From JANMZO01 sp031383405 (GTDB taxonomy: Bacteria; Actinomycetota; Acidimicrobiia; Acidimicrobiales; JANYDT01), in assembly GCA_031383405.1 (NCBI GenBank), contig JANMZO010000409.1, forward strand, positions 1 to 8,573: a stretch of 8,573 nucleotides of DNA, in the 5' to 3' direction. The notes below the pieces were generated by a model. It did no database searches. It was given only the letters and a program-made list of their open reading frames with translations, and was not told the DNA's origin. Both the position numbers and the translations under genes were made by a program. Positions 6,178 through 8,573 of this stretch are shown piece after piece (within the stretch, counting starts at the first letter, position 1; each line of letters starts with the position of its first letter).

Positions 6178-6453
6178 ATGGCAAACACAACCGATTATCA
6201 GAACGACACTTCGACGACCGACAAGACCGATCCCGGGTCATGTGCCCATATCGTCGTCACCAAGAATGGTGAGACGGCCACCGCAGCGGTTCTGCGAGCC
6301 CGGGTCGAAGGCACGCCACTCACGGCTCTTTGCGGTCACGTGTTCGTGCCGCAGCGTGACCCGAAGAACCTTCCGGTCTGTCCGCCGTGCAAGGAGATCT
6401 ACGACCTCATGCGGATGATGAACGAAAACCTCCACGAGACACCCAATACCTGA
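6178..6453 (+). CDS. DUF3039 family small Cys-rich protein
   Basis: 91 residues. It matches, by recognised pattern, the DUF3039 family found mainly in actinobacteria, whose function is not known. Visible: a Thr/Asp-rich leader (1-20), CAHIVV (22-27), VEGTPLTALCGHVFVPQR (43-60), and DPKNLPVCPPCKEIYDLM (61-78). Cys22, His24, Cys52, His54, Cys68 and Cys71 could form one or two metal sites; Cys52-Gly-His and the closing CPPC are typical of the family and suggest a zinc-ribbon-like fold. ATG 6178 is the only good start, because a stop (6118-6120) lies upstream in frame with no ATG, GTG or TTG between. GGAAAG (6170-6175) is too close to the ATG to be a good ribosome site, and GAGG at 6160-6163 is rather far. 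The gene follows the transporter by 66 bp. Confidence 0.82.
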   Translation: MANTTDYQNDTSTTDKTDPGSCAHIVVTKNGETATAAVLRARVEGTPLTALCGHVFVPQRDPKNLPVCPPCKEIYDLMRMMNENLHETPNT

Positions 6454-6461
6454 CTCCGTGA

Positions 6462-6507
6462 GCTGAGCCGAATGGCACCTGGGTGCTGAGCCGAATGGCA
6501 CCTGGGT
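6462..6507. repeat. Perfect 23-bp tandem duplication
   Basis: The 23-base unit beginning GCTGAGCCGAATGG and ending CACCTGGGT occurs twice without a gap or mismatch (6462-6484 and 6485-6507), starting 8 bp after the DUF3039 stop. The junction creates GCACC (6475-6479) with GGTGC (6482-6486), and GGTGCT (6482-6487) can also pair with GGCACC (6497-6502). These alternative hairpins could help end transcription of the upstream gene, though no T-run follows. It could equally be a recent slippage duplication or paired regulator sites ahead of the next gene. Confidence 0.85.
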
Positions 6508-6586
6508 ATGGGTCGTCCGCACCATTTCCCGCTTCTTTACGCCATCTCGGACTCCAGCGAGGGCGACAACCGCCGAAAATCTCAGA

Positions 6587-8573
6587 ATGTTTCTGTCTCG
6601 ATCAGGCGGGCGAGTCACCGAATTCCTCCGTAACCCACGTCGTCGATTTGTAAAATTCGCCGCCGCAGTTCTGGTCCCGTTGTCACTGGGCCTCGGCGGA
6701 GCGGCACTCTCGAGCCCACAGAGTTCGGCGGCCACCAACCCGATCACCGTCGAAAACGCCAATCAGGGAACACCGCTTCCGAGCGTTGACGAGGCGACGG
6801 TCGGGCAGATCACAGGGTACGCGTCGACCCAGTCCGTCAATGCCGGTGGCTCGATAGCGCTCCATCTCAGCTCAACAACCGGGCCGGTCGACCTCAAGGT
6901 GTTTCGACTCGGTTGGTACGGCGGTGCCAAGGCCCGAAAGATGTTCTCGGTCAACGGTGTCGCCGCTTCAGCTCGCGCCACCCCGGGTCCCGACGCATTC
7001 GGCCGGGTCGAAGCTGCGTGGCCCGCTTCCTACAACCTCACGACGGCGGCCAACTGGGCGTCGGGTATCTACGTCGTGGGGCTGTTCAAGGCCGGAGCAG
7101 CGGTACCTTCCGGTCTGGTCACCTTCGTTGTACGCAACGACGCGTCGGCTTCATCGTTCATGTACGTCCTGCCGATGGCCACCTACGAGGCATACAACGG
7201 TTGGGGCGGAAAAAGCCTCTACGGTTACAACTCGACCGGTGGTATCTCGGCCAGGAAGGTTTCGTTCGACCGTCCTTTCGACAGTGGCGCCGGTGCAGGT
7301 CTGCTCTTTGAGGGCGACGCGTACATGGTCAACTTCCTGGAGCAGGAAGGTTACGACGTGGCCTACGCGGCTTCGTCGGATCTGAACGACAACCAAGGTC
7401 TCCTGAGCAATCACAGAGCGTTTCTTTCGTCGTTTCACGACGAGTACTGGTCGGCAGGAATGCGCTCGACGCTCGAAAATGCGGTGGCCGCCGGTAAGCA
7501 CGCCGCCTTCTTCGGGGCGAACAGCATGTATTGGCAGGTCCGGTTCGAAAGCAGTACCGACGGTCGGGCGAGCCGAACAATGGTCGGTTACAAAGACTCG
7601 GCGTCCCTCGATCCGGTCCAGGGACCGACGACGACCGGTCGCTGGCGCGACGCTCCGATCAACCGTCCGGAGAACGCCTTCCTCGGGTCACAGTACGAGG
7701 GCGATTTCGCCTACGGCAACTCGGTTCCGTGGGTCGTGGCGAATGCCTCGCACTGGATGTACAACGGGACCGGCCTGGCCAACGGCGACCAGATCCCGAA
7801 GCTCGTCGGATATGAGTGGGACCGGACGTTTGACAACGGTCAAAGCCCACCGGGTCTGGTGACTCTTTCGCAGTCGGTGCCTCAGGCGGGAGCACTGCAG
7901 CAGTCGACCATTCATCAAAAAGGTGGAGCGCTCGTCTTCAACGCGAGCACGATCTACTGGCCGCTCCTTCTCGCAAACGCGAACTGGGGAATCGATTCCC
8001 GGGTGCAGACAGTGACGCGCAACCTTCTCAACGCCATGATCGACCCGGCCGGCCCGCCGGTCACCACCCTCCCTCCGACCACCACGGCCGCTCCGAACAA
8101 CTCCACCACCGTCACCAAGTGGGACTTCGAAGACGGCACGACGCAGGGTTGGACCACGTGGTACGGAAGCGGCACCGTGACGCCCGTCGCAACAGGGGCG
8201 CACAGTGGAACGGGTGCCATTCGCGCCACGCCGGGCGGATACGCGGTGCTGGTGAACGCATCCCGCAACCTCACGCCCGGTCAGACGTACAGGTTCAACG
8301 CGTATCTGCGCCACGACGTACCCACGTTTGCCTCGGGGCTCGTCCAGTTCTACACGTCGACCGGCACTTCGGCCGCGCCGGACCTCAGCATGGTGGTGGG
8401 TTCGGATCCGACCGGCCAATGGAAGATCCTTTCTGCCACGTTTGTGATGCCCTCCACTGCGTCGACGGTCCAGTGGGGTGTCAACGGAGGCGAACAGGTC
8501 ATGGTGTTCGATGACGCAACTGTCACTACTCCGGTTGTGACGACGTTGTCTCCGACGACTGTTCCGGTTGTGT
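6587..8573 (+). CDS. Secreted DMFA2-like protein with C-terminal carbohydrate-binding-like domain (cut by window end)
   Basis: 662 residues visible; the frame is open to the last base. Residues 1-49 are a probable Tat signal peptide: R18-R19-R20-F21-V22-K23 fits RRxFxK, a hydrophobic stretch (24-41) follows, and cleavage is likely after Ala49 (SSAA|TNP). Residues about 54-485 resemble the N,N-dimethylformamidase beta-subunit-like (DMFA2) domain: ENANQGTP, ITGYASTQSVNAGGSI, VFRLGWYGG (105-113), TYEAYNGWGGKSLYGYN (199-215), VSFDRPF (225-231), FLEQEGYDVAYAASSDLN (250-267) and HDEYWS (284-289). The known dimethylformamidase uses a two-Tyr, one-carboxylate iron site; conserved Tyr and Glu residues in the 199-215 and HDEYWS blocks are candidates, but the mapping is not proven. 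A Thr/Pro linker (about 491-509) leads to a beta-sandwich module (510-648, starting KWDFEDGTTQGW) like CBM4/9, then a second Thr/Pro stretch runs off the window. No good Shine-Dalgarno precedes ATG 6587, which is the only plausible start. Role: probably an exported hydrolase or binding protein; substrate unknown. Confidence 0.82.
   Translation, partial: MFLSRSGGRVTEFLRNPRRRFVKFAAAVLVPLSLGLGGAALSSPQSSAATNPITVENANQGTPLPSVDEATVGQITGYASTQSVNAGGSIALHLSSTTGPVDLKVFRLGWYGGAKARKMFSVNGVAASARATPGPDAFGRVEAAWPASYNLTTAANWASGIYVVGLFKAGAAVPSGLVTFVVRNDASASSFMYVLPMATYEAYNGWGGKSLYGYNSTGGISARKVSFDRPFDSGAGAGLLFEGDAYMVNFLEQEGYDVAYAASSDLNDNQGLLSNHRAFLSSFHDEYWSAGMRSTLENAVAAGKHAAFFGANSMYWQVRFESSTDGRASRTMVGYKDSASLDPVQGPTTTGRWRDAPINRPENAFLGSQYEGDFAYGNSVPWVVANASHWMYNGTGLANGDQIPKLVGYEWDRTFDNGQSPPGLVTLSQSVPQAGALQQSTIHQKGGALVFNASTIYWPLLLANANWGIDSRVQTVTRNLLNAMIDPAGPPVTTLPPTTTAAPNNSTTVTKWDFEDGTTQGWTTWYGSGTVTPVATGAHSGTGAIRATPGGYAVLVNASRNLTPGQTYRFNAYLRHDVPTFASGLVQFYTSTGTSAAPDLSMVVGSDPTGQWKILSATFVMPSTASTVQWGVNGGEQVMVFDDATVTTPVVTTLSPTTVPVV

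Noticed and set aside
7688..8419. Minus-strand open frame (243 codons)
   Set aside because: Antisense to the secreted DMFA2-like gene, Arg-rich and without motifs.
1..8573. CRISPR array, transposase, prophage or toxin-antitoxin genes
   Set aside because: No spaced repeats, no transposase or phage motifs, and no small paired ORFs with such signatures were seen on either strand.

Overview
The window is high-GC bacterial DNA. It has the stamp of an actinobacterium: an F420-type luciferase-like oxidoreductase, a DUF3039 protein (a family known mainly from Actinomycetota), a probable leaderless promoter, and a secreted protein with Thr/Pro-rich linkers of the kind common in Acidimicrobiia. The class-level placement is inference.

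Left edge (1-181): no complete gene. A short open frame enters from outside and stops at 61-63. At that point a 96-bp element begins (63-158) with the layout of an integron attC recombination site: complementary outer 7-mers fitting RYYYAAC/GTTRRRY, unpaired spacers, then a 9-bp inner stem. No integrase is visible. This is the most unexpected signal in the window and would mark the edge of a cassette array or a lone attC.

Minus-strand block (4005 down to 182): an LLM-class flavin/F420 oxidoreductase, then after 169 bp a small CinA/PncC-like protein with altered catalytic motifs, then after 1 bp a penicillin-acylase-family Ntn hydrolase. The last two are almost certainly co-transcribed and translationally coupled. 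The oxidoreductase has a -10-like element 7 nt before its ATG, which fits a leaderless transcript. Amide hydrolysis plus F420-linked redox chemistry suggests small-molecule amide or lactam processing, but no substrate can be read from the sequence.

Plus-strand block (4298 to the right edge): a METTL27-like SAM methyltransferase, a ten-TM EamA/DMT exporter, a small Cys/His-rich DUF3039 protein, then, after a perfect 23-bp tandem duplication, a large secreted protein cut by the window end. This last protein has a Tat-like signal peptide, a dimethylformamidase beta-subunit-like domain, a Thr/Pro linker and a carbohydrate-binding-like beta-sandwich. The 292-bp region 4006-4297 separates the divergent blocks. 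No tRNA, rRNA, CRISPR array or transposase was seen.
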